From an uncultured Oscillospiraceae bacterium (lineage in GTDB: Bacteria > Bacillota > Clostridia > Oscillospirales > Ruminococcaceae): a stretch of DNA of 64,000 bases. Shown here in pieces: positions 17,565-26,143 of this stretch. Where the stretch lies: contig CAJFOJ010000067.1 of assembly GCA_904396495.1 (NCBI GenBank), positions 1 through 64,000 on the forward strand. The letters are read 5' to 3'. The notes under the pieces are model-generated. The model was not told the origin of the DNA. It saw only the letters and a list, made by a program, of their open reading frames with translations, and did no database searches. Each line of letters begins with the position of its first letter. Position 1 is the first letter of the stretch. A program made the position numbers and the translations under genes.

Positions 17565-20183
17565 TTATTTTTTTCCCATCTCTCCGTAGTAGGCCTGAAC
17601 GTACAGGTCTTTGAGCTCGGAAATCAAGGGGTAACGGGGGTTGGCGGGAGTGCACTGGTCCTCATGGGCCTCATCGGCCAAGTCATCCAGAGAATCCATA
17701 AAGGTTTTCTCATCGACGCCAAAGTCCTTGATAGACATGCACTCGTTGAGGGAGTGCTCCAGATCAATAATGGCTTTGACCAGGCTCTGTACACCTTCCT
17801 CTGTGGTCTTACAAGGCAGGCCCAGCATCTCGGCAATTTCCGCATAGCGGACATCGGCGTTAAACTTCTCGTATTTAGGCCAAGTAGCGAATTTTGTGGG
17901 TTTTTGTGCGTTATAGGTGATAACGTAAGGTAGCAAGATGGCGTTTGCACGGCCGTGGGGAATGTGGTAAGCACTGCCCAGCTTGTGAGCCAGGGAGTGG
18001 TTGATCCCCAGGAAGGCATTGGTAAAGGCCATACCTGCGATACAGGAAGCGTTGTGCATCTTTTCGCGAGCCTCTCTGTCGTTGCCGTTGTCATAAGCAC
18101 GTTTCAGGTATTTAAAGACAATTCTAATAGCCTGCAACGCCAAACCGTCGGTATAATCGGAAGCCAAGACTGAAACATAAGCCTCGATAGCGTGTGTCAG
18201 AACGTCCAAGCCGGTGTCAGCGGTGACGGATTTGGGAACCGACAGTGTAAACTGTGGGTCGACGATGGCCACGTCAGGGGTCAACTCGTAGTCGGCCAAC
18301 GGGTATTTAATGTTCTTTTTCTTATCGGTGATTACCGCAAAGGAAGTAACCTCAGAACCGGTGCCGGAAGTGGTAGGCACACAGACCAACTGTGCTTTTT
18401 CGCCCAATTTGGGGAAATGATAGGTCCGTTTGCGGATATCGAAGAACTTCTGTCTCATGCCTTCAAAGGAGATATCAGGGTGCTCATAGAACATCCACAT
18501 GCCCTTTGCAGCATCCATGGCGGAACCGCCGCCTAAAGCGATGATAACGTCGGGCTGGAAGTGGTTCATAGCCTCAACACCGCGCATAATGGTCTCGACG
18601 GAGGGGTCGGGTTCGACCTCAGCGAAGATTTCAGCGTGGCAGTACTCGGGACGTTTTCTCAGGTAGTGAAGGATTTTATCCACATTGCCCAGCTTCACCA
18701 TCATCTCGTCGGTAACGATGAAAGCACGGCTAATGTCGGGCATTTTCTCCAGGTACTGAATAGCGTTGTATTCGAAGTAGATTTTCGGGGGAACTTTAAA
18801 CCACTGCATATTGACTCTCCTCTTGGCGATGCGTTTGACGTTGACAAGGTTCATCGCGGAAACGTTGGAGGTTGTGGAGTTCTTGCCGAAAGAGCCACAG
18901 CCCAGGGTCAGCGACGGAGTGTTTTCGTTGTAGATATCGCCGATACCGCCCTGAGAGGAAGGAGAGTTAACAATGACACGGCCCACCTGCATAGCCTCAC
19001 CGTAGGCATCAATGACCTCCTCGTCGGTGGAGTGAATGGCAGCGGAGTGGCCAAGACCACCCATGTAGAGCATCTTTTTGGCCATTGCAAAGCCCTCTTC
19101 CCGGCTGTTGACCACAATATAGGCCAGGATGGGGGAAAGTTTCTCTTTGGACAGAGGGTATTCAGGACCAACATCGGGGATGCGGGCGATGAGGATTTTG
19201 GTGTTCTGGGGGACCTTAATACCTGCCTGTTCGGCGATCCAAGCGGCGGGTTTACCGACGACGACCGAGTTGACAGAAGACTTCTCAGGCGGGAAGGCGT
19301 AAGCGGTCAGCTTTTTGGTCTCTTCCTCGTTCAAGAAGTAGCAGGCGTTGTCCTTCATGTACTTCTCAAAGCCCTTCTGAAGCTCTTTATCGACGATGAC
19401 AGCCTGCTCGGAGGCACAGATCATGCCGTTGTCAAAAGTCTTAGAAAGCATCAGGTCATTGCAGGCACGTTCCAGATTGGCGCTCTTTTCGATGTAGCAA
19501 GGAACGTTGCCGGGGCCGACGCCCAAAGCAGGCTTACCGGTAGAGTAAGCGGCCTTGACCATTCCGGCACCGCCAGTAGCCAGAACCAAAGCCACATCGG
19601 GATGATTCATCAGAGCGTTGGTGGCGTCGAGGGAAGGAGTTTCGATCCACTGGACGCAGTTTTCCGGAGCACCTGCTTTGATAGCAGCATCGCGGACAAT
19701 GCGAGCAGCCTCAGCGGAACACTTCTGAGCAGAGGGATGGAAACCGAAGATAATTGGGCATCTCGCCTTAGCCGCAATCATGGATTTAAACATGGTGGTA
19801 GAGGTTGGGTTGGTAACAGGGGTTACGCCGGCGACGATTCCCACAGGCTCGGCGATCTGGATAATGCCAGCCAACTCGTCGTCGTCGATGATGCCGACGG
19901 TTTTCTGGGATTTAATGTCGTGCCAGATGTACTCAGTGGCAAACAGATTTTTGATGATCTTGTCCTCGTAGACGCCGCGGCCAGTCTCCTCCACGGCCAA
20001 TTTTGCCAATTTGGTGTGATTGTCAAGACCGGCAAGCGCCATGGCGTGAGCGATCTCATCCACCTGCTCCTGGTCGAGCTTCATGTACTCGTCGAGAGCG
20101 ACTTTCGCTTTTGCAACCAGATCGTTGATCATCTGATTGACGTCAACAGTCTGAGGAGCAGCTGCTTTTTCTTTTGTAGCCAT
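17565..20183 (-). CDS. adhE: Bifunctional acetaldehyde-CoA/alcohol dehydrogenase
   Basis: Reduces acetyl-CoA to acetaldehyde and then ethanol, reoxidising two NADH; forms spirosome filaments. 872 residues, normal. N-terminal aldehyde dehydrogenase half has the catalytic cysteine in 'DNGMICASEQAV' (Cys256) and 'GVGPGNVPCYIEKSAN'. The C-terminal Fe-dependent alcohol dehydrogenase half has 'GGGSAMDAAKGMW', 'TSGTGSEVTSF' and the iron-binding histidine segment 'NHSLAHKLGSAYHIPHGRAN'. The frame is open to 20210, but ATG 20183 has GGGAGG upstream and starts the conserved region. Promoter and Rex operator lie directly upstream, so expression should rise at high NADH/NAD+. Confidence 0.98.
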   Translation of the reverse strand: MATKEKAAAPQTVDVNQMINDLVAKAKVALDEYMKLDQEQVDEIAHAMALAGLDNHTKLAKLAVEETGRGVYEDKIIKNLFATEYIWHDIKSQKTVGIIDDDELAGIIQIAEPVGIVAGVTPVTNPTSTTMFKSMIAAKARCPIIFGFHPSAQKCSAEAARIVRDAAIKAGAPENCVQWIETPSLDATNALMNHPDVALVLATGGAGMVKAAYSTGKPALGVGPGNVPCYIEKSANLERACNDLMLSKTFDNGMICASEQAVIVDKELQKGFEKYMKDNACYFLNEEETKKLTAYAFPPEKSSVNSVVVGKPAAWIAEQAGIKVPQNTKILIARIPDVGPEYPLSKEKLSPILAYIVVNSREEGFAMAKKMLYMGGLGHSAAIHSTDEEVIDAYGEAMQVGRVIVNSPSSQGGIGDIYNENTPSLTLGCGSFGKNSTTSNVSAMNLVNVKRIAKRRVNMQWFKVPPKIYFEYNAIQYLEKMPDISRAFIVTDEMMVKLGNVDKILHYLRKRPEYCHAEIFAEVEPDPSVETIMRGVEAMNHFQPDVIIALGGGSAMDAAKGMWMFYEHPDISFEGMRQKFFDIRKRTYHFPKLGEKAQLVCVPTTSGTGSEVTSFAVITDKKKNIKYPLADYELTPDVAIVDPQFTLSVPKSVTADTGLDVLTHAIEAYVSVLASDYTDGLALQAIRIVFKYLKRAYDNGNDREAREKMHNASCIAGMAFTNAFLGINHSLAHKLGSAYHIPHGRANAILLPYVITYNAQKPTKFATWPKYEKFNADVRYAEIAEMLGLPCKTTEEGVQSLVKAIIDLEHSLNECMSIKDFGVDEKTFMDSLDDLADEAHEDQCTPANPRYPLISELKDLYVQAYYGEMGKK

Positions 20184-20239
20184 AATACCAAAACCTCCCA
20201 TTATTTTCACTGGAACCAGTGTGTGACAAATGTAAAAGC

Positions 20240-20257
20240 TTGTTAATGATTTAACAA
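20240..20257. promoter_or_regulatory. Rex operator of adhE
   Basis: TTGTTAATGATTTAACAA matches the Firmicutes Rex consensus TTGTTAANNNNTTAACAA at every fixed position. It begins 4 bases downstream of the adhE -10, so bound Rex would block open-complex formation. The rex gene is at 31616-32278. Confidence 0.9.
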
Positions 20258-20261
20258 TGCC

Positions 20262-20290
20262 ATTATAGCTTATTGTTATTTTTTTGTCAA
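20262..20290 (-). promoter_or_regulatory. adhE promoter
   Basis: On the minus strand consensus TTGACA (20285-20290), 17-base spacer, consensus TATAAT (20262-20267). A strong promoter that would need the adjacent repressor site for control. Confidence 0.9.
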
Positions 20291-20491
20291 TAACTTTATC
20301 CTATTTTTCGAGGAATTTTCCTCACAATGTTTCACATATAAACAAATATTTTTTTGTGATAAATGCACAATATTCATGCGTTGCTACATTATAATATAAA
20401 ATACACATCGAATCTTAAAACAGGCTAACAATCTACTACGATTCTATTGTATCGGATACTCTGCCATTATTCAAGCTTTAAAATCAAAAAT

Positions 20492-20857
20492 TCAGCTTTT
20501 TTCCAACATTTTGTCAGATTCGCAGGCATTGGAAAAAGCTTCTTTCAATGTAAAAGGCAATCGAAGGGGAAAGTTTTTCCCTACCCCATTGCAGAACATT
20601 AAAACGAACCTTTTGTTTGACAGTCCTTCATAAATCGCCGCCAACTGATTGCCCAGCTCCCCCGTTTCGTCTATTATCTCCACAAAACGGAACTCCGGAG
20701 GGCATTTTTGAAGATCAAACAGAGGAAAAGCTGCAAAAGAGCCTGTCGCTATCCTTGGCCTTTCTCTGAAACGGAAGCCAAAACGGTAAATTTCACCATC
20801 CTTCTGCCCTTAATTTCCAGATTCATACAATTTGAACAGAAGTCCTTTCTTTTTCAT
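20492..20857 (-). pseudogene. Probable pseudogene with an in-frame stop, unrecognised family
   Basis: On the minus strand ATG (20857) starts MKKKGLLFKLYESGN, then TAA, then 105 codons open in the same frame to a stop at 20492. The text after the TAA reads like real protein (for example 'FDLQKCPPEFRFVEIIDET', 'RLPFTLKEAFSNACESD'). There is no good ribosome site for the internal GTG at 20683. Most simply this is a short gene killed by one nonsense change; chance openness of a 122-codon frame is the alternative. I do not recognise the family. Confidence 0.4.
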
Positions 20858-21030
20858 AGAATAATTTGTCAGCATTAATTTGCAGGATTTTTTAAAATAA
20901 CTTGCAAAATAAAGACAAATGGTGTATGATAAGTACATTGCCTCGAAAGCACCTGTTTGTTCCGTGCGCACAACTTAGACAGGAAAGGGCTTGTAAAAGG
21001 CAGCTATTATGATGACTGGAGGTACCGGCA

Positions 21031-22317
21031 ATGTCCCGTTACAGTGAAATGTCCGCTGAAGAATTGTCTGCTTTAAAGGAATCTTTGCAGGCCGAATACC
21101 AACAAATCAAGTCCTGTGGGCTCAAACTCGACATGTCTAGAGGCAAACCCTCGGTGGCCCAACTCGATCTGTCTATGGATTTGATCAACTGCCTCACCGA
21201 AGAGGACATCAAAAACTTTTCCCCCGATGTAAGAAACTATGGCCTGTTGGAGGGCCTTCCCGGCATGCGCAAACTGTTTGGTGATATGTTAGGGCTTCGG
21301 CCGGAAGAGGTTTTTGTCGGCGGCAACTCCAGCTTAAACCTCATGTATGACACTCTGGCCAAAGGGATGCTTTTTGGCTATTATAACAGCGATAAGCCCT
21401 GGGGACAATGCGGCAAAATTAAATTTCTCTGCCCTGTTCCCGGCTACGACCGTCATTTTGGCGTCACCGAGACTCTCGGCATCGATATGGTCACCGTCCC
21501 CATGACCCCGGAGGGGCCTAATATGGACATGGTGGAAAAACTGGTCCAAAGCGACCCGCTAATCAAGGGCATCTGGTGCGTTCCCATGTACTCTAACCCC
21601 GACGGCATCACCTATTCCGATGAGACGGTCCGCCGCTTCGCCAACTTAAAGCCCGCTGCCAAGGATTTCCGCATCTTCTGGGACAACGCCTACTGTGTCC
21701 ACCACGTCAGTGACCAGCACGACGAACTGTTAAACCTGATGGACGAATGTCGGAAAGTCGGTACCGAAGACATGGTCTTTATGTTTGCCTCCACCTCGAA
21801 AGTGACCTTTAGCGGTGCCGGTGTCGCTGCATTTGGGTGCAGTGAAAACAACATGAAGCACTTGGTAAAGCTGATTTCAATGCAGACCATTGGCTTTGAC
21901 AAAGTAAACCAGCTCCGCCATTTAAAATACTTTAAAGATTTAGACGGCGTTAAGGCCCACATGGAAAAGCACTGTGCTTTGATGAAACCAAAATTTGAAA
22001 CGGTCCTCCGCCATCTGGATCAGGAAATCGCTCCCTGCGGTATCGCTAAGTGGAAGCGTCCCAACGGTGGTTACTTTATTTCATTAAACGTGATGGAGGG
22101 TTGTGCCAAACGGGTCGTCGCGCTCTGTAAAGAAGCGGGCGTCGTCTTGACCCCTGCCGGTGCCACCTTCCCCTACGGCGTCGATCCTCTGGATCGGAAT
22201 ATCCGCATCGCTCCTTCCTTCCCCACTGAAAAAGAGCTGGAAACGGCGACCGAAGTGCTTTGCCTCTCGGTAAAGTTGGCCGCTGTCGAAAAACTCCTGT
22301 CACAAAAAAGCAGTTGA
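21031..22317 (+). CDS. Aspartate aminotransferase-type PLP enzyme (Aminotran_MocR family)
   Basis: Fold-type I aminotransferase, 428 residues. The N-terminal 'LKLDMSRGKPSVAQLDLS', 'NYGLLEGLPGMRKLFGDML' and the PLP-lysine segment 'FASTSKVTFSGAGVAAF' (Lys near 254) place it in the family Pfam calls Aminotran_MocR, whose studied members act as aspartate aminotransferases. It is the enzyme alone, without the DNA-binding domain of true MocR regulators. Single gene with its own terminator. Substrate is inferred from family. Confidence 0.82.
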   Translation: MSRYSEMSAEELSALKESLQAEYQQIKSCGLKLDMSRGKPSVAQLDLSMDLINCLTEEDIKNFSPDVRNYGLLEGLPGMRKLFGDMLGLRPEEVFVGGNSSLNLMYDTLAKGMLFGYYNSDKPWGQCGKIKFLCPVPGYDRHFGVTETLGIDMVTVPMTPEGPNMDMVEKLVQSDPLIKGIWCVPMYSNPDGITYSDETVRRFANLKPAAKDFRIFWDNAYCVHHVSDQHDELLNLMDECRKVGTEDMVFMFASTSKVTFSGAGVAAFGCSENNMKHLVKLISMQTIGFDKVNQLRHLKYFKDLDGVKAHMEKHCALMKPKFETVLRHLDQEIAPCGIAKWKRPNGGYFISLNVMEGCAKRVVALCKEAGVVLTPAGATFPYGVDPLDRNIRIAPSFPTEKELETATEVLCLSVKLAAVEKLLSQKSS

Positions 22318-22356
22318 CGTCCAAAAAACTTAATTTTATCTTGATTAACCGCCTGC

Positions 22357-22390
22357 AAATAAAGCCTCCGGACAACCGGGGGCTTTATTT
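22357..22390 (+). terminator. Terminator of the aminotransferase gene
   Basis: Stem AAATAAAGCC-t-CCGG / CCGG-g-GGCTTTATTT around ACAA. Confidence 0.85.
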
Positions 22391-22490
22391 ATGGAGACAA
22401 AACGTTTTTCATACTATTTTTTCTTTTTTTGGAAAAATTCGGAATTTTTTAAAAACCCCTCCTCTTTTCTTTCTTTTTGTGGTAAAATGA

Positions 22491-22657
22491 AACAAATCAC
22501 GTTTTTCATAACACTAGTGATACAAAGGGGTAATTTTATCTACATATTATTTATGGGATATCCAAAATGCCGCCTTGCCCAGCGGTACAACCACGATGAG
22601 AACGCGAAGCGCCCCCCACTGTTTTCGCGTTGTCAATATATTAAAGGAGTGAATTGT
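22491..22657 (+). other. Structured leader upstream of the secreted wall-binding protein
   Basis: About 165 bases without a convincing ORF. Two hairpins are visible: CCGC-cttgccca-GCGG near 22570-22587, and AACGCGAA pairing with TTCGCGTT (about 22600-22636) around a C-rich loop, ending about 10 bases before the ribosome site AAAGGAG. The arrangement suggests a cis-regulatory RNA or a stabilised 5' UTR. It does not match a riboswitch class I can recall with confidence. Confidence 0.4.
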
Positions 22658-23983
22658 GTGAAAAGTTCATTTTTTAAAAAACTCATTTCTCTGGCAGCGG
22701 CCTGTGTGATGACGTTATCCGTCCTCCCCGTGACCGCCAATGCCGCCAGCTTCGACCGCGACACCGTTTATAGTATCAATCCCCGGCGGCCGAGCCATGC
22801 CTACATTTATCCGGATACCACTAGTGCTTACGAAGGCGATCTGGTTAATCTGAACATTGTGGTAGACGAAGGCTATATGGTGGACACCATTGACATTCGC
22901 TGGTACGGCAGGAGCGGTGCCCAGCATCTCTATCTCTACGAGGAGGACATGATCAGCAGCGTATCCGATGACGAAGGCGTTTGGCAGTTTGAAATGCCTG
23001 CAGCCGATGTCGACATCTCGGTATCATTGGTAAAGGACTGGCGCGACTCTAAAATTGAGGTAAAAATCGATGACGACGATCGAAACCACGGTGATGTCTA
23101 TTCCAGCCGGTACTTCCCCTATTACGGAGAGGAAATTACCTTTACGGTAATTCCAGACGATGGTTATACCATTGATTTTCTCAAGGTTAATGGTGAAGAA
23201 CTAACTCCTGTCAGGGAAAACTACGGCGGTGAAACCGAGTTTCTTTACACCGTGAACGAACCTTCGATCAGGGTAAAGGTGAATTTTGTCCGAATTGACA
23301 AATCTACCTATTCTGTCAGCTATAACGCTCTAAACGGCGGCAGGGCTTATCTCAATTCCACTGCTGCGAGAGCCGGCGATAAAGTAACCCTCACTGTTAC
23401 CCCCGACGAGGGAATGGTTGTTGACACCGTCAAATACGACTCCACTATTCTAGAGGGTGAAGACAATATCTACGTCTTCACAATGCCGCCTCAGAACGTC
23501 AAACTCTCCATCACCTTTAAATCTGACGGAACCACTACAGAACCAGAACCCGACAACCCCACTACTCCTACCTGGGTACAAGTCGATAAGCAGTGGAGAA
23601 TCAAAAATACCGACGGCAGTTACATCACTGGCTGGTATCGAATGAACAACCAGTGGTATTACATGGACGCCGCAGGCGACATGCTCACCGGTTGGCAGTT
23701 TATTAATGGCACTTGGTACTACCTGAAGGATTGGGGCGGTATGGCCACTGGCTGGCTCCAGTTGGGCAACACCTGGTACTACCTGAAAGACTGGGGTGGT
23801 ATGGCTACCGGCTGGCTTCAGTTGGGCAATACCTGGTATTACCTAAAAGATTGGGGCGGCATGGCTACCGGCTGGAACTGGATCGGCAATAGGTGTTACT
23901 ATTTCTACAACAGCGGCGCCATGGCTTACAACACTACCATCAACGGCTATAGGGTAAATGCCAGCGGCGCATGGATTCAATAA
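22658..23983 (+). CDS. Secreted protein with InlB-like repeats and cell-wall-binding repeats
   Basis: 441 residues. GTG start after AAAGGAG; the N-terminus KSSFFKKLISLAAACV...ANAAS is a classic Sec signal peptide (about 27 residues). The middle holds three ~75-residue beta-repeat units with 'VVDEGYMVDTIDI', 'VIPDDGYTIDFLKV', 'VTPDEGMVVDTVKYD', like divergent InlB B-repeats. After a Thr/Pro/Glu linker come six to seven GW/YY repeats ('GGMATGWLQLGNTWYYLKDW', three almost identical), of the choline/teichoic-acid-binding type, that would hold it on the wall. No enzymatic domain is visible, so adhesion or scaffold roles are possible. Confidence 0.85.
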   Translation: MKSSFFKKLISLAAACVMTLSVLPVTANAASFDRDTVYSINPRRPSHAYIYPDTTSAYEGDLVNLNIVVDEGYMVDTIDIRWYGRSGAQHLYLYEEDMISSVSDDEGVWQFEMPAADVDISVSLVKDWRDSKIEVKIDDDDRNHGDVYSSRYFPYYGEEITFTVIPDDGYTIDFLKVNGEELTPVRENYGGETEFLYTVNEPSIRVKVNFVRIDKSTYSVSYNALNGGRAYLNSTAARAGDKVTLTVTPDEGMVVDTVKYDSTILEGEDNIYVFTMPPQNVKLSITFKSDGTTTEPEPDNPTTPTWVQVDKQWRIKNTDGSYITGWYRMNNQWYYMDAAGDMLTGWQFINGTWYYLKDWGGMATGWLQLGNTWYYLKDWGGMATGWLQLGNTWYYLKDWGGMATGWNWIGNRCYYFYNSGAMAYNTTINGYRVNASGAWIQ

Positions 23984-23997
23984 ATCAAACATTTTAG

Positions 23998-24035
23998 AAG
24001 GGATATCCTTTATGGATATCCCTTTTTTTATTTTT
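23998..24035 (+). terminator. Terminator of the InlB-like/wall-binding gene
   Basis: Stem AAGGGATATCC / GGATATCCCTT with a 5-base loop, then TTTTTATTTTT. Confidence 0.9.
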
Positions 24036-24110
24036 AAGGTAAATTCGTGACGATATTTAGTGGCAATTTTACTAACAATATTCTAAAATTTTGGAAATTA
24101 AATAAATTAT

Positions 24111-24139
24111 TTGACATTTATTTGGCTTTATGATACGAT
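24111..24139 (+). promoter_or_regulatory. Promoter of the tandem wall-binding paralogues
   Basis: TTGACA (24111-24116), 17-base spacer, TACGAT (24134-24139), in an AT-rich stretch, 80 bases before the first start. Confidence 0.75.
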
Positions 24140-24218
24140 TGAATAAACAGTTAATATATACTATTTTTGTATCATTCGTCCCTTTTGATTATTGTCTAAT
24201 AGAAGGAGGAGTCTCATC

Positions 24219-24917
24219 ATGAAAAAAAGTCTAAAAAAAATCGCGGCTCTTGGATTGGCCCTATCGTTGGGAGTTTCGGCAGTTGCAGCGCCGGTCAGCG
24301 CCACATGGGTGCAAGAGAATAATGGCAAATGGTGGTACTACTATGACGATAACCCCAATCATTACGCCAAAAACGGATGGAAAAAGATTAATGGAAGCTG
24401 GTATTATTTTGATCAATACGGCTACATGAAGACCGGTTGGGTACTGGATCAGGGAAAGTGGTATTACATGGCCCAAAACGGCAAAATGGTGACCGGCTGG
24501 GCTTTGGTGGACGGCAAATTCTACTACCTGCAGAAAGACGGCTCAATGGCTTGTAATCAGGTAATCGGAAACTCCTATGTTAATGAGCATGGAGTGTGGA
24601 TTGAAGACGCCGATATCACTAAGGAGAAGTATTATAGCGAATTCCCAAGTGTCCCTGATTTTGCCTCGGTATCCGACGCAAAACGGATTTATTATAAATC
24701 CGATGACGACTGTGTCACCTACGCATATTTTTGTGATTACGACACTTATAAACGTTATGATGAAAAACTGGAATCGGCAGGATTCCAGTTGGTGGATTTT
24801 GAAGGGTATGACGACGAGCTGGTAATCGATCAAATTCATACGCATCCAAATGGTCAAACAGTAGGCCTTTCTTATGATTTTGTAAAAAATATGATTGTAA
24901 TTATTTGCTTTGATTAA
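24219..24917 (+). CDS. Secreted wall-binding protein A with novel C-terminal module
   Basis: 232 residues. ATG after AGAAGGAGGAG. Signal peptide 'KKSLKKIAALGLALSLGVSA' (cleavage near Ala-Ser-Ala/Thr about residue 28), then four to five GW/YY wall-binding repeats ('WVQENNGKWWYYYDD', 'GWKKINGSWYYFDQYGYMKT', 'GWVLDQGKWYYMAQNGKMVT'). The last ~88 residues, from 'FPSVPDFASVSD', form a module with a central 'YAYFCDYDTYKRYDEKLESA-GF' and ending 'MIVIICFD'. The same module occurs twice in the next gene. Not recognised as a known domain. Wall location is inferred from the repeats. Confidence 0.8.
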   Translation: MKKSLKKIAALGLALSLGVSAVAAPVSATWVQENNGKWWYYYDDNPNHYAKNGWKKINGSWYYFDQYGYMKTGWVLDQGKWYYMAQNGKMVTGWALVDGKFYYLQKDGSMACNQVIGNSYVNEHGVWIEDADITKEKYYSEFPSVPDFASVSDAKRIYYKSDDDCVTYAYFCDYDTYKRYDEKLESAGFQLVDFEGYDDELVIDQIHTHPNGQTVGLSYDFVKNMIVIICFD

Positions 24918-24938
24918 CAAACAGAGGAGGACAAATTT

Positions 24939-25976
24939 ATGAAAAGAAATGGGAAAAAAATCTTGGCCCTGGCGTTAACCCTATCGTTAGGAATTTCAGC
25001 AATTGCAACGCCGGTCAACGCGAAATGGGTGCAGGAGAACAACGGCAAGTGGTGGTACTACGATTCCAATCCCAACAGCTATGCCAAAAACGGATGGAAA
25101 AAAATAGACGGCGTGTGGTACTATTTTGACCGCAGTGGTTATATGAAAACCGGCTGGGTACAGGACGGACTGGACTGGTACTACTTGAATAGCAGCGGAA
25201 AAATGGTCACCGGTTGGAATTGGATTAACGGCAAATGCTATTATCTGGATTCCAGCGGCGCCATGGCCAGTGACAGCATTATCGAGGGAAGTTATGTGGA
25301 CGCCAGTGGAGCCTGGATCAAGGGCACGAGTAAATCCTACACGGAAAACAGCAATATTCCAGATTTTGGCGCACTGTTTGGAGTGGATGTGGCCAAAAAA
25401 ACGATCGACAAAGATACCACATTTTATGGGTATATTGATAACAAAAACACTTTTACCAACCGTATGCAGTATTACGGTGAACTGCTTAAGAGCAAAGGCT
25501 TTACCTATAAAGGAACAGACGAGGATGGGGATTCCACTTATGAACAAAAAATTAACGGTAATCTTCTGACTATCTATATGGGCATGGGTTCCGATGGACA
25601 CACCTTCTCAGTTTTCTTTTTTTACATCCCCGATCTATTTGGAGATGCCAATTCCAGCAGCGGTACCTCCTCTAACGGCATTACTTATTACAGCGGACAC
25701 TCCACCATTCCGGATTATGGCGCATATCTCGGTGTAAAAACAGTATTCCATAAAGCCGAAGAGACCACCGATTCTTATGCGTACATCGGTACCAAATCAT
25801 CTCTTGACCGATATAACGATCTTTTGCTAGATCAAGGCTTTGTAAGATCCACCAGTACTGTGGAGGACGACTTGTATATGAATTTGTACCATTATAATGG
25901 CAGTGAAAAAGCTGTATTGGGCACCTCTTATGATCCTAGTATTGGTACCGTAATGATTACCATCTTTTTAGATTAG
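24939..25976 (+). CDS. Secreted wall-binding protein B with two copies of the novel module
   Basis: 345 residues, tandem paralogue of the preceding gene, 21 bases downstream with its own GGAGGAC site. Signal peptide and wall-binding repeats are near-identical to protein A ('WVQENNGKWWYYDSN', 'GWKKIDGVWYYFDRSGYMKT'). The C-terminal ~215 residues hold two units, from 'NSNIPDFGALFGVD' and from 'HSTIPDYGAYLGVK', each about 90 residues with (I/V)PD(F/Y), a Y-x-YI strand, a helix with Y..LL...GF, and a hydrophobic last strand ('TVMITIFLD'). A short Ser/Gly linker (about 240-248) separates them. Function unknown. Confidence 0.8.
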   Translation: MKRNGKKILALALTLSLGISAIATPVNAKWVQENNGKWWYYDSNPNSYAKNGWKKIDGVWYYFDRSGYMKTGWVQDGLDWYYLNSSGKMVTGWNWINGKCYYLDSSGAMASDSIIEGSYVDASGAWIKGTSKSYTENSNIPDFGALFGVDVAKKTIDKDTTFYGYIDNKNTFTNRMQYYGELLKSKGFTYKGTDEDGDSTYEQKINGNLLTIYMGMGSDGHTFSVFFFYIPDLFGDANSSSGTSSNGITYYSGHSTIPDYGAYLGVKTVFHKAEETTDSYAYIGTKSSLDRYNDLLLDQGFVRSTSTVEDDLYMNLYHYNGSEKAVLGTSYDPSIGTVMITIFLD

Positions 25977-25990
25977 AACAAACTTTCTGA

Positions 25991-26017
25991 AAGGCCGGAT
26001 ATCGTCCGGCCTTTTTT
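25991..26017 (+). terminator. Terminator of the tandem paralogue operon
   Basis: AAGGCCGGA / TCCGGCCTT around TATCG, then TTTT. Confidence 0.9.
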
Positions 26018-26053
26018 ATGTGGCAAAAGCAACTTTTTTCAAAAATTCTCTCC

Positions 26054-26071
26054 TTGTTAATTGATTATCAA
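26054..26071. promoter_or_regulatory. Rex-like operator upstream of purB
   Basis: TTGTTAATTGATTATCAA differs from TTGTTAANNNNTTAACAA at a single fixed position (T for A in the right half). It covers the -35 hexamer of the purB promoter. Rex binding is an inference; the near-palindrome is seen directly. Confidence 0.55.
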
Positions 26072-26089
26072 TCAAAAGTATGGTAAAAT
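26061..26089 (+). promoter_or_regulatory. purB promoter
   Basis: TTGATT (26061-26066), 17-base spacer, TAAAAT (26084-26089); heads the purB-acn-tag-icd-rex array. Confidence 0.6.
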
Positions 26090-26143
26090 AAACAATATAT
26101 TACTATAGAAACGACGTTGAAAGTTTAAGGAGAGGACGCTTAC

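Noticed and set aside
18561..20246. 561-codon plus-strand frame opposite adhE
   Set aside because: Shadow frame of a highly expressed GC-rich gene; no ribosome site, and adhE is certain on the other strand.
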